From Ancylostoma caninum (taxonomy: Eukaryota > Nematoda > Chromadorea > Rhabditida > Ancylostomatidae): a stretch of 64,000 nucleotides of DNA. Position 1 is the first letter of the stretch. Each line of letters begins with the position of its first letter. Both the position numbers and the translations under genes were made by a program. The stretch is from assembly GCA_037903475.1 (NCBI GenBank), contig JBAJFG010000614.1:1-64000 (forward strand). Direction: 5' to 3'. Positions 1 through 10,242 of this stretch are shown here, one piece after another. The notes under the pieces were generated by a model. That model did no database searches and was not told the DNA's origin. It worked only from the letters and a program-made list of their open reading frames with translations.

Positions 1-240
1 ACAAATAAGCTCTATCGTCCACTCCCGGGAAGCCCGGCTAACTTCCCGGTGAAATCACACTCCAGCCTCCCACGGGGGAATAGAGCCCAGCAAGCTATCT
101 CCTGTGGGCTTAAAATTCTTCAAGCTCGACACAGCAATAATAGAGAGTGTTCCCCTGATCTCGGAAGAGTCACTGGTACGGCAGCGCCAGTGTGGACGAG
201 GTCCGAGGGGTTATCTAGGCTGCCTAAAACCAGAAGGACT

Positions 241-1146
241 ATGATGACGGTCTGTACCTTCAACGCACGCACGCTTCCATCGGAGGCTTCCATCGAGGAT
301 CTGATGATGCAGGCCAGGAAGATCAGGTACGACGTCATCGGACTGACCGAGACAAGGAGACACCGACCACTGAATGCCACCTTCGACACTGGAGAAGAAC
401 TGTTCCTTGGAACCTGCCGGTATCAATACCGGCCTTGACAATCTTCGTTGCCTACGCTCCAACATCCAGCTACGACGAAGAGGATATTGAGGCCTTCTAT
501 ATGGACTTGGAGAAGCTCTACAGGGAAGACCACACATTCTACAAGATCATCGTTGGCGATTTCAACGCCAAGATTGGTCCTAGGAGAACGCTCGAGGAAC
601 TTCACATCGGTACCCACGGCCTGCAGTGGAACGAACAGGGAGAGAGGTTGTCTGAGTTCATCATGACCATCAATGATAACTCACAATTTCAGAAGCCAAC
701 CCCCCTACGCTGGACGTGGGAGTCACCCGGTGGAGAGTACCATAATAAAATTGACCACATCATCGTCAATCGAAGGTTCTGCCTGACCGACGTCGGTGTT
801 GTACCTGAGTTCTACACCGGATCCGACCATCACCTCCTCCGTGCAAGATACTTCTTTTCACGCAAAGGGGAGAAAGCCGTGAAGTTTAAGAGAAGGAGTC
901 CCAAACCCATCATCAATTGGGATCTTTTCACTTCGCTAGCCGGCTTTTGGGAAGATGCGGTTGTCGACAACATCGACGAAGAGTACGATCGGCTTGTACA
1001 GCATCTCCGCGACAGCGCAAAGAGTGCCGAGGGTTTAAGAGTCACCAAGAGACGACTGTTTTACGAGACCCTCGAGGTGTGACACCAGCGTGGAGCCGCG
1101 AGAGCCGCAGGCAACTACCAGCTAACGTCCGAGCTCGCAAAACGGT
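241..1146 (+). pseudogene. RTE endonuclease domain, frameshifted
   Basis: A first frame begins at the ATG at 241 and reads VCTFNARTL then DVIGLTETRR, the N-terminal core of the RTE endonuclease. It breaks at about 435. A second frame (435-1082) carries VGDFNAKIG, NKIDHIIV and GSDHH, which correspond to the metal-binding and catalytic Asp, Asn and His positions of this nuclease fold. Compared with the copy at 33.7-34.2 kb, a stretch including GVLVNTNLVMDID is deleted near 415-430. The role would be nicking of target DNA for target-primed reverse transcription. It is not functional here. Confidence 0.8.
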
Positions 1147-1151
1147 GCAGG

Positions 1152-1522
1152 TGTTGTGTACCCGCCTGTCTCCGGGCACACAAACTGTCAACTTTCCTCT
1201 AGGGTCTCTTTCTTGCGACCCTCAACCTCAACCCTCTCTTTCTGCGAGGGTAACTGCAACCAGTACTTCTGTACCTCAGTCTAGATTAGTAATAGTTTAT
1301 TAATAGAGAATACAGTAGGCAGGGCGGTTGCGGCTTCGGCTGACTCCTGATTGGACACACCTAAGGCCTCAAACCACGGCCTTATATACAGTTCTGTTTT
1401 CCGCCATCGCCTTAACGTGCGATCAATCCGGACGGGAGATCTCCACGCCACCTAGGGAGATCATCGGTCTTCTGCCTGCCGATAACAGAGTCCCTCCTTT
1501 CAACAAGCCATCAGCTACAACA
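1152..1522. mobile_element. Solo LTR inserted in RTE copy 1
   Basis: This 371-bp segment is absent from the aligned position of RTE copy 4 (around 60000). It begins TGTTGTGTAC and ends CTACAACA, an inverted TG...CA terminus typical of LTRs. It is flanked by a perfect 5-bp duplication GCAGG (1147-1151 and 1523-1527). A TATA-like TTATATAC lies near 1381. No internal retrotransposon genes remain, which fits LTR-LTR recombination leaving a solo LTR. Five-bp duplications fit Ty3/gypsy or BEL/Pao elements; which one cannot be decided. Confidence 0.85.
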
Positions 1523-1527
1523 GCAGG

Positions 1528-2630
1528 GTAGCGATAAAAGAAGACCTCAATGAGAGACGAGTAGCAGTGTTGCCCGAAGCCGCAGAGGTAGGGAAAAGCA
1601 TTCGCAGCGCCCGCCGAGACTTCGCCTATCGCAAGGACAAGATGTCCGCCCTCCGGCGCCCGGATGGAACAATTTCTTCATCAAGACGGGTAATGGAGAA
1701 GGTCATCTACGACTTCTACTTGGATTTCTCGATAGCCACGCCACCTCCCTCAATGTCATCTTAGGGAGGATGGGTATGTTGTCCCATCGGTTCTCCCTTC
1801 CGAAGTCCGACATGCCATCAAGTCGGCGAAGAATCGTACAGCACCGGGTTCCGACAGGGTTCGACCAGAACTTTTAAAAAAACTACCGCCAGTTCTCATC
1901 AACACGTTGGCTAGGCTTTTCACGCGACTTTCGGGATGCAAGGTTCTCAACCAGTGGAACACCAGCAGGACCGTGCTGCTGTACAAGAAGAGAGACCTGC
2001 AGGATATTGGCAATTATCGCCCCATCTGCCTACTGTCCGTCGTCTACAAGCTTTTCACGCGAGTGATCCTCAATAGGATCGAAAGAACACTAGATGAGGG
2101 ACAGCCGTGCGATCAAGCAGGGTTTCGAAATTTATTCATTACGATCGACCACATACACACCGGCATTAGACTCATCGAAGTATCGCGAGAGTACAAAATG
2201 CCCCTCTTTCTCACGTCCATCGATCTGAAGAAAGCCTTCGACTCCGTTGGGACAGAAGCGGTCCTGGAGGCTCTGAGGAACCCGGGCTTTCCTATCTCAA
2301 TACATCAAGATATTTCGTGAGCTCTACAGCAACTTCACAAACAGGACTTCTCCATTTTACGACGACATCACCATCGACGTCAAGAGAGGGGTTCGGCAAG
2401 GCGACACCGTGTCGCCAAGACTATTCGGTGCCACTCTCGAAGACGAATGGTATTGCATGGGAGTGCAAGTTGACGGCCGGCGACGTAGCCACTTTCGCTT
2501 CGCTGACGACATTGTCCTTATAACGCCAAACATCAGCGAAACGGAATGGATGTTGGCCGACATCGACGGCGCATATAGGAAGATCGGTCTCCAACTGAAG
2601 CTTTTAAGAGCATTGAGGACGCAGTGAAGA
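1528..2630 (+). pseudogene. RTE reverse transcriptase domain, frameshifted
   Basis: Recognisable RT blocks occur in order: NYRPICLLSVVYKLF (about 2010-2055), the Q.GFR..FITIDHI block, SIDLKKAFDSV (2217-2250) with the first catalytic Asp, GVRQGDTVSPRLF (about 2390-2430) and FADDIVLIT (about 2500-2530) with the catalytic Asp pair. Frames change at about 2320 and 2400, so no full protein is made. It follows the endonuclease in the usual RTE order. Copy 4 at 58.7-61.5 kb gives the same blocks with different breaks. Confidence 0.85.
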
Positions 2631-3105
2631 AGACGAAGAACACCAGGCTCTGTGCACACCTCTTCAACACAGCGGTTCTTCCTGCTTTGACGTTCGCCTC
2701 AGAAACCAGGGCGCTGCCCAAGCAGGATGAGAACGCTGTCAGCGTGTCGAACTCTCCATCGAGAGGGTGATGCTAGGAATAACCCGCCTTGCGCAAGTGA
2801 GGGCAGGAATACGGAATTCCACCCTGCGTCAACAGTCGAAAATCGTGATGCTTCTTAACGACAACCGTGACAAGAGCGACTGGACACCACGGAACGTTAA
2901 GCGCACAGCAGAAAGACCACCGACCCGATGATCAGACTTCTTCACGAAGTCCTTCAAGGAAAGATACAATGCTCTTCGTGTTCCTCGAACGGACAGAATC
3001 CATTAGACAACTCTGGCAGGCGAGACGGACAAATGGAAGGATTGCTGGCGCCCGCTCGGCTTATCCGAAGATCGACGGGAGTCAAGGTGATCAAGGTGAT
3101 CAATT
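2630..3105 (+). pseudogene. RTE C-terminal region and 3' tail
   Basis: The sequence aligns by eye with 61110-61510 of copy 4: SIEDAVKKTKN..LCAHLF, then RVMLGITRL and the final WK.CW block near 3030-3055 that closes many RTE proteins. The tail GGTGATCAAGGTGATCAA near 3085-3105 looks like the short tandem 3' repeat typical of RTE elements. Several small deletions break the frame. Confidence 0.7.
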
Positions 3106-3980
3106 GTTCTGTTGCACTGTCATAGGAGTCCTTGCTCGGATTCATAAACCTTGACCACGCAATCCAACCGTGGTTACCGTGATTGGCTGTCTTATAGGCT
3201 ACGGAATGTTTGGAGATGTATTTTTGAATAGCATAGTCTCGTATGGTCACGAACATGAGTCCTAGCTGCAAGCATCCTTCCGCGGTGAGGTGACCGAGTG
3301 GAAAACGCATCGCACGAAATTCCTGCAGTCGTTCTTGCAGTGGTGCACGTATCTGATGTGTTCTAGTCATTACAACTACTAGAAATAAGTTTAAAAGCCT
3401 TATATTCAAAAGTGCAAAGAGAGCTGCGGCAGCAGGATCCACACCAGCGACCTCCTGCTTTTTAGCCTGACGCGCTATCCACTCGGCCACCTCGCCACTG
3501 ATGGTAAGCTTGGCTCACCCTCTCATAATCAAACAGAACCAAGTTATTCAAAAATGGGTCTTTAAACACTTCATGGTCTCAGGGAAGGTAATCAAGGTAT
3601 TAACAGTTGCTTCGAGTGGTCAAAATTTCATAAGTCCCAGCTCTATATGGAGTCCTATGGCAGTGCAGTATAGACATTTTTGGCGTGCTCTCCTGATAGC
3701 ATAAAGATCATTGGGCAAAAATGATGTGTATACATCAAAATCATCTTCGACAATGATTCTGTAGTTGTCGTTTCGATCTCCGGGGTTAGCCTCGTGCACT
3801 TCCTTTGTGAGAAAAATGCTCGAAGCCACTCCGCGGGACCGGACCTGCGGAAATTTTCACCTCCGACTACTAAGGAATATGAACTGTGGTCCCAATTCTG
3901 CGTACAGCACGTCCTGTACACCATGTTTTCAGGAGCAAATCGGATACGGATCGAAGAGTCCTATTTGCAATTTGTTCTAA
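3106..3980. other. Gap between RTE copy 1 and Helitron-like copy A
   Basis: No host gene is recognised. A tRNA-like core lies at 3430-3502 on the - strand. Two overlapping open frames on the - strand (about 3620-3924) have no family signature that I recognise. Confidence 0.5.
3430..3502 (-). other. tRNA-like sequence (degenerate)
   Basis: Read on the - strand it has a box A-like GTGGCCGAGTGGATAGCGC and, about 35 nt later, a box B-like GGTGTGGATCC. The anticodon stem pairs poorly, so this is probably a tRNA-derived pseudogene or SINE head, not a working tRNA. Similar GGCCGAGTGGATAA cores occur near 8400 and 29370, and a GGCCTAGTGGATAA variant near 17250 and 32930. Confidence 0.5.
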
Positions 3981-5290
3981 CTAGCGCCCCTTCGAGACAC
4001 TAGGAAGTGTGGTGGGGCAGCCACTTGCGGCATGTTCAAAAGCTTTGCACTCGCCAAATCCCTAGAAAATTGACAAAGAAGCAAAACTAATCATTAAATG
4101 GGCTAAATATGAAATCCTTCTCATGGGTCGAGTATGAATATGACAATCATCATAGGGTGTATTGGTGCGTTTTCCTCACTACTGGGCCAACGCAGACGCG
4201 TTTTCCATCGACGGACCTGTATCCTGCCGTTCCCCACACTACTTGGCCGAAGCGAACTCGTATCTCGGTGTTCTCCACACTATCGGGCCAAAGCCAACTC
4301 GATCACGGTGTTCTTCACACTGTTGGGCCACGGCGGGCCTTTCTTCCATCGGTGGACCCATATTCTGGCGTTTTTCTCACTGTTGGGTAAAACGATTCCG
4401 TTCACAATCAGCTGCGCAGTATCCTGGTATTCCCCACTTTACTGAGTTATAGCGGACCCATCCGATATTGGAGAACCGGCGTTCCCTCCTCCATTGGACT
4501 ACGGCGGACCCGTCCTCCGTCGGCGGATCCATATCCTGGCGATCTCCACACCATTGGACTACGGCGGGTCCTTCTTCCGTCGGTACACCAGCATTCTGGC
4601 GATTTGCTCACGGCCGGGCCGAAGCGGACCCATTCTCCCTAGGTGGACCCGTATCCTGGCGTTCCCCACAACATTGGGTCAAGGCGGACCCTTCCTCCAT
4701 CGGTGGATCCGCATTTTGGCGTCTTCTTTACCCTTGGATCACAGTGAACCCACCTTCGGCCGAACCGCATCCTGATCTTATCCACATTATTGAGCTATAG
4801 CGGACCTGTCTTATATTGGCGGACTCGTAACCTGGCGTTCCCGACACGATTGGGCTACGGCGGATCCTTTCTCCAATAGTGGACGCCTATCCTGGCGTTC
4901 TTCATGTTATCGAGCCATTGCGCACCCATCCTATACTGGCGGACCCGTATCCTGGCGTTTTCCACACCATTTGGCCACAAAAGCCCTTCTTCCAGGTAAG
5001 GGCTCGCATTCTGGCTCTTCCTCACGATCAGGCTAAGCCGGACACCTTCTCCATGAGCGGATTTGCACCCTGGCATTCTCCACATTATTGAACCAAAGCG
5101 AGCCCATTTCCTGGCGTTCTATACCATTGGGCCACGGCGGGTCCTTCCTCCACTGGTGGACCAGCATTCTGGTGTTTTTTCTCGCAATTAGGCCAAACCG
5201 GACCGCTCTCCATCGACGAAGCCTTATCCTAATGTTTTCATCACTTTTGGGCCCCGGCCCCATGAATAAAAATGAACCGGCGATACAAGA
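3981..5290 (-). mobile_element. Non-autonomous Helitron-like element, copy A (5' end not found)
   Basis: On the - strand the 3' end reads CAAGTGGCTGCCCCACC, then a hairpin and CTAG at 3984-3981, followed by T. This matches the ends of copies B (21826) and C (37469). Most of the body is a minisatellite of about 59-bp units (about 4140-5270). The conserved 5' terminus TCCTCCTATATAAA was not found beyond 5290, so this copy is 5'-truncated or diverged there. No Rep/helicase gene is present. Confidence 0.7.
4140..5270 (-). repeat. 59-bp minisatellite inside Helitron-like copy A
   Basis: There are about 19 imperfect units, each containing GGTCCRCCGATGGAG, GGGTCCGCCGTGGCCCA and GGGGAACGCCAGGATACGGG on the - strand. 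The same unit fills copies B and C. Because the unit is not a multiple of three and contains few stops, it produces long open frames that are not real genes. Confidence 0.85.
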
Positions 5291-6337
5291 GATAATTATC
5301 GTGGAATGATACGTGTCGATTGTCACGCTACATCGCCATGGATCGCTGCCAAACGGAGCTCATCGCCCGTGCTCTCGAAGATGTGCCGAAAATGAGCTGG
5401 CGATGTGATGATAGCGAAACGATGCCTATCGATCGCCATGCCACATCAGTTACCATCTCTCTCACTTCTCAAGCCTCCTCATTCAGTTTATCCATGTGGC
5501 GATTGCCCGCGGTCGTACTGATAACTATGACAGCTGACTGTTGTGGCGATCGCCACGATTGCTGGCGAAGTCTTGGGACACTCTAATGGCAAAGGCTTGG
5601 GAGTTACCCAGAAATTTAGATCAACTATTTGTTGATTTTGATCAACTATTGGTTGATTGGTTACACAATGTCATGCCTTGCAAAACTGAACTGTTTTATC
5701 AAGTATGTTAGTGCACAGGCTTTCTCGAAATGAACGGACATTGTGACTGCACAATTGCATCGAGACCTCAGCATGGGATGCGACAGAAGCGTCCACCAAA
5801 TGAGATGACCATATAGGTCCAGTCACCACCCAGCTTCCAAAACGCCATATGCATCCCTTCAGTGGAGGTGCCCAGAGCATCGCAGCAGTGGAAAGTTGGT
5901 TTTCCTGCTGCGTACAGTGTGTAGCATGAAAGCTTGTAAAAGCTCCCCCATCCGTATGCTGCGAGACCGCCAGCGAAGGTGATGAAATCACCATTCCTTG
6001 CATGCGGGAGAGCCAGCAGTGACGTAATTGGCGAGTCCCGAAGCGAACGTGTCTGAGTCCCTAAAAATCAGCCATCTCGCCTCGCAGTCTGCGCCTCAAA
6101 ATTACCGGTGTCTATGAATGCCGCCGCGTCAATGGAACAATATGTTTAGCCGCTCTAGCCCCATTACGCCACTTCGTTTAATAGATCTTAATCTCATTAT
6201 AACATCTTCTTTAAAACTTTCGAAAAAGAAAAGGATCCTTGATAGTCTGCAAAATTCATGATATACATGGAATGTGAGGGGATCGCAAATAAGCGAGTTG
6301 TACAAAATCGGCATGCCAAAAGTCACCAATTACTCAC
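5291..6337. other. Unassigned region downstream of the - strand L-domain exons
   Basis: Between 5320 and 5580 there are many copies of GCGATCGCCA-like motifs on both strands, like those in the inverted-repeat element at 61.7 kb, so a diverged copy may lie here. A 110-codon open frame on the - strand (5671-6003) is not recognised. No second L-domain exon was found for the gene at 6338-6844. Confidence 0.4.
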
Positions 6338-6844
6338 CAAATGGTCGTTGTACGTTTGCGTCCTTGATCTTTGTTGCTCTGAGCTTTTTGAGCAGCTCAG
6401 TAGTGTCAAGTTTGTGATTATCAGTTACTGTGAAAAAGACCTTATCACCGAGCTTCCACTCGAATTTTGGAAGCTTTTCGAGGTGTGTGTTTTCAGTAAT
6501 GCTCACATGCGATCCTGCAGATGAACATATTGGATGCACATTACAAAGAAGGATGATAATGTCATCTAACCGTCATGGAGCTTTATTACATCGAGATCAG
6601 TAATCTTTTGCAAATCGGATCCTCTCAACAAGAACGTGCTATATTCTCCAATATTCTTGATGAACTGAAACGTCTAAAAGTAAGAAGGAAAAAATCATCT
6701 TGGCTGGATGCCGACTCACATCATACAGTTTCGGATCATTTGCTAGATCGTCATCAAGATAGGTGTTCAGATTCAATACCGAACATTTGTCAGGGTTTTG
6801 CTCCAGATCTTTGACCCGTATGACAGTACAAGTGGTGCCTGCCC
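6338..6844 (-). CDS. Receptor L-domain protein (irld-like), partial: three exons
   Basis: The exons on the - strand are 6844-6720 (125 nt), 6664-6571 (94 nt) and 6514-6338 (177 nt), with introns of about 55 nt and donors GTGAGT, GTTAGA and GTGAGT. They encode one L domain: TTCTVIRVKDLEQ and KCSVLNLNTYL, then FIKNIGEYSTF..LHDG, then SHVSITENTHLEKLPKFEW and VQRPF. The last two exon lengths and all phases match the + strand gene at 29.8-45.9 kb, so the two are paralogues. Receptor L domains (Pfam Recep_L_domain) form ligand-binding beta-solenoids in insulin/EGF receptors; the nematode family usually lacks kinases. The signal-peptide exon and second L domain were not found. The gene may run off the left edge past RTE copy 1, or be a pseudogene. 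Confidence 0.75.
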
Positions 6845-7884
6845 CTGAAGTGAACAATTAAAGGCGATGCCTAACTTCGATTCTGAGATATTAAGAGGAT
6901 CTAGAAGGGCGTTTACGGACATCTAATACCCAGCCTCGTTTCTGACCAATCGCGGCGGGCGTAAGGAGTGATCCTATCTAGGATCCTCTGCAGGAAGCAA
7001 CGTTGGGAGGCAATATAATTGTTCAATGAAAGGGTGTCAGGTCTTGGAAAAGCCTTAGAAGAGCTCTATGGATATCGTAGGACTGTAAATGATTTTTAGT
7101 CCCATTCAGAGCAGTATGCTGAAGGACCACGAGGCCTAATCGATCCAAAAGGACCGCAGAAGAGATTCGACAGATGATCTCAAGCAGAACTCTTCTGCTG
7201 CAGGACTTCTGATTTGATCTGCCCTGCCTGTCCTGCTGGAAGCTCTAAGCTTATCTGAGTAGAATTCTGTCATCAAATGTTTTGTAATCGTCCCTTATTC
7301 GTATTGCCAGTTACTTGAATGTGGCCTGCCACGCCCTCCACTAAGCTGGGTATTAGATGTCCCGCAACCCTAGAAGGGAGATATGTAGACGAGACATTGA
7401 GCGCGATAACATGTTTACTCCACTCTTGATTGGGGATTTGGCCATCCACGGTGCTGTTGGGGAGTCAGCGGACTCCAAAGATCAGTGCCGCATCACGATT
7501 TCTGATGATATCGAAGTTTTTGCGAGTTCAAGCTTTGCTTAGCAAACCATTTAGCGAGGTTTACATAGCCATACAACCGGAAAGGTGAGAGAAACCACAC
7601 ATTTGGCAAATGTTGCGTGGCGATGAGATAGTTCCGTCAGCAATACATTCGGCGGAACTTCTTGTTTGGCACTATATATATTAGAGGGACTTCGTTTGCT
7701 TGGATGTTGGCAAACTCTTCTGCCAGGTTGCCAAACATGCCAAACGAAATGATACAAACTTGAGGGTTCGCTCCTATAATCCTCTTTATTCTACTGCTGA
7801 GCAATTAGTGTTACTATTTTGGTGCTAAATGATCGCACGAAATGACTTATATTTGATGGCTGTTGTGAAACACAAGATGATAAG

Positions 7885-7975
7885 AGCAATTTATGCTAGT
7901 CAGGCGCACACATGCAGTTGCGAAGGATTCTCCATGAACACTGGTCAACGCGGCATGCACATCTTAAATGAAAAA
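7885..7975 (+). repeat. Partial MITE of the AGGGCAATTTATAC family
   Basis: GCAATTTATGCTAG followed by CTCCATGAACACTGGTCAAC and CGGCATGCACATC matches the left half of the complete MITE at 12679-12927. It ends in a run of A. The right half is missing. Confidence 0.6.
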
Positions 7976-8395
7976 AAAACAAAAAAACAAACAAGGTAGC
8001 ATTGGCCCCAGGTCACCTAACTCGAGAAGAGATGAAGGATTCTACGGAGAATGTGGGAAAACAGTGGTGGACGCAGCAAGTGGGAGCAGGGCTGGGGACG
8101 ATGATGGGCTACGGCCTGCCCAGTCAGTATGCGGTGATGGGCAGTGAGACGGTCTATGCTCATCAGCCTCGCGGCCGGTTGGCACCTAGTGATGGAGCGG
8201 GCCGGCCAGTGTAAGTGGCTGCGTCCTATGATTCATCTTCAAAGGTCAATCATGACAACATTTGCACTCTTACAGTATAGCCCCAAATCGGGTGAGTTGA
8301 GACGTCACACTATGTATCCGTGAGTAGCAATTAAGTACCATGTGATGGAGAATGAAGTCATTGGAAAGGTGGAAGAGATTCTGGATGTCAGGACC

Positions 8396-8432
8396 TATGG
8401 CCGAGTGGATAAGGTAGCGGTCTATTACCAAT
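8396..8432 (+). other. tRNA-like box A fragment
   Basis: CTATGGCCGAGTGGATAAGG resembles the box A/D-arm of a tRNA. No matching T-arm is visible at the expected distance, so this is a fragment. Confidence 0.35.
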
Positions 8433-8466
8433 TATAGAAATTAGGAAAGCAAGTTGAAATTCTACG

Positions 8467-9330
8467 GAGACGATTTTTGGAAAGTGAGGTCTGAAGTCAC
8501 CATGGGGCAAGATGACTACACCCTTGTGAATTGAAGTAAGCTCCATGTCTTCTCTTCTGAAGACGACGAACTGTTGAAACGTCAGGCCCAATAAAGGTGC
8601 TCAAATAACAACGTGTGAGGCGTAATATTTGAATCCCTTGTGAATTGATTCTTTTAGCAGAATTATCTCAGTTATTTGACGGCATTGAGAAGTATGATGT
8701 ATATTTAGATCATACGATTAATATGTTTCAATTCCCACTTCTTCTTGAAAGAATACTGTCCGGTCAAAAGGGATGGTGTCATCGAGACCAAGTATGTATT
8801 CGTTTAGCTCAAAACATCCCTAATGATTACTCACTCCAAGCAGAACGTCTCTTTCATACTTGGCATAGGTCGCGTGACCAGTTTCGATAGCTCGCCGAAC
8901 TGTCAAAATAGGTAGTGTCGGTTGCGCTATCTTCAACTGACTCATTGCTCCAGTACGCAGGGTCAAAACTCGAGCAAACTGTCGTTTTCAAAAACACTTC
9001 TTTTGTTCTCGTGAAGGAAGATTAGCGCTTTCGAACTGTATATGATTTGTACCTAAAAGCTAACAAATGATTGGAGAGAAGTGCATCCGAAAAAAAAGCG
9101 CAAGGACTTATGTTAACACCTAATATTAGGTGTCAACGTATGTAAGTGCTTGCGCTTTATTTCGGATGCACGTTTCTTTACTCATTTGTTATCATTTAGG
9201 TACAAGTCATCTACGATTCAAAAGCGCTAAACTCCCCTACATGAATCTTATGAAAAAAAATTCTGTCAAAGATACAATTAGCTTGAGTTTCGAGCTTGCG
9301 TACTGGAACAGTGAATGAACGAAAAACAGC
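8467..9330 (+). repeat. Unclassified repeat R1, copy 1, with relic open frame and palindromic end
   Basis: The segment shares long stretches with 14768-15308: TTTTTGGAAAG..GGTCTGA, GGGGCAAGATGACTA, then a frame reading LAELSQLFDGIEKYDVYLDH against LAELPKLLGVSEKYDVHIDH in the second copy. Amino-acid-level similarity in the same frame suggests a relic coding sequence, not recognised. It ends in a palindrome (about 9041-9225). Relative to copy 2 it carries an extra 101 bp between two 13-bp direct repeats. Confidence 0.55.
9041..9225. repeat. Long palindrome (GCGCAAGGACTTATGTTAAC family)
   Basis: GCATCCGAAAAAAAAGCGCA and AAGGACTTATGTTAACACCT are followed, after the centre at TAATATTA, by their reverse complement ending in TTTCGGATGC. 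The flanks (GATTTGTACCTAAAAG and CATTTAGGTACAAGTC) are also inverted. Related single arms occur near 9955, 14460 and 15290-15510. Confidence 0.75.
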
Positions 9331-10242
9331 GCAACTGACATCCACCTATCTTGGCGTTCAGTTGAAGCTGGACTGGCCACCAAAACTGGTCAGGCGACTT
9401 GTGCTTAGAACGAAAGAGATGCATTTCTTGGAATGACCTATTGTCAGGAAACTACTGAGCTCAAAGAAGACATATTTGGTCTCAATGATGCCAACCACTC
9501 CGACCGAACAGATTTCTTCCAAGAAGACCTAAGAATTGCTTCGGAGGACCAGATGGACATAATCACCTTATTTACGTGGTATCTTAAAGCTACCACGTAA
9601 ATAGGGTGATTCTGCTCAAAGAATCCGATCGCAAGGCTGTACTCATCTGCCACGCTTGCCAGCATCGCCAAACTAACTAACAATTCCGCTGATGGCGTTC
9701 TTTAGCTTTTACACTCTACAGAGTTTCCGTATTCAAACAGTATCGGATGCTCTCTGATCTCTATTGACTACAAGGTGAAAATGCAGTTTTCTTTCAAAAT
9801 GGCGTTTTTCTTTTTGAGGTTAAAAATCAAGCAAATCAACAGTTCTGTGAAAGCACATGATGATAACATTATAGAGGAAGAAAAACGTTTTCAGGAAATA
9901 TAGGGCCCGTTAAGGAAAAATGGCAATGCGGTGGATAAAATCGCAAATGAATAAACCGCAAAGGCTTATGTTAACACCCAATAGCAGCGCGGGCCTCCCA
10001 AAAGCCTGCTTTTTCATTTCTCAGTGGTTTTTGAAAAATTGTATTGTTTTCGTGTTTCCAAATTGTTGTTATGATACGCTCACACAGCCCCGAGATACTG
10101 TTTTAGCGATCCGCCCGCGCTTGTTTATAGATCGCCTGCACGCCTTCACTTTGCAGCTCACCCGAGGGGGTGGTCTGGACCAGGCCACAAAACGTCCGCG
10201 GCCAGGTCGCCGGAGGAAGGAGCGGTCGTCGCAAAGCCTTAA
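9331..10242. other. Intergenic stretch with one short hairpin
   Basis: A hairpin at 9563-9612 pairs TATTTACGTGGTA with TACCACGTAAATA. At 9928-9985 there is an arm GGTGGATAAAAT...TTATGTTAACACCC whose inverted counterpart is at 14460-14510. An open frame beginning at 9920 is not recognised. Confidence 0.45.

Larger units (their letters stand above)
1..3105 (+). mobile_element. RTE-clade non-LTR retrotransposon, copy 1 (degraded)
   Basis: The order is a 5' leader, an apurinic-type endonuclease (about 241-1146), a reverse transcriptase (about 1528-2630) and a tail ending in repeats of GGTGATCAA near 3090. The leader start at base 1 matches the leaders of the copies at 33.7, 40.0 and 58.7 kb, so the true 5' end is outside the window. 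The RTE assignment rests on the endonuclease of the type often annotated as craniofacial development protein 2-like and on RT motifs such as SREYKMPL and FADDIVLIT. Frameshifts, an internal deletion and a solo LTR at 1152-1522 show that it is dead. Confidence 0.85.
6845..8466. other. Unassigned region upstream of the - strand L-domain gene
   Basis: No exon with a donor of the right phase for the missing signal peptide could be identified. A partial copy of the AGGGCAATTTATAC MITE family lies at 7885-7975. A 70-codon open frame at 8002-8214 is not recognised. A tRNA-like box A occurs at 8396-8432. Confidence 0.4.

Noticed and set aside
3430..3502. Functional tRNA gene
   Set aside because: Anticodon and acceptor stems pair poorly, and box B deviates from GGTTCGAATCC.
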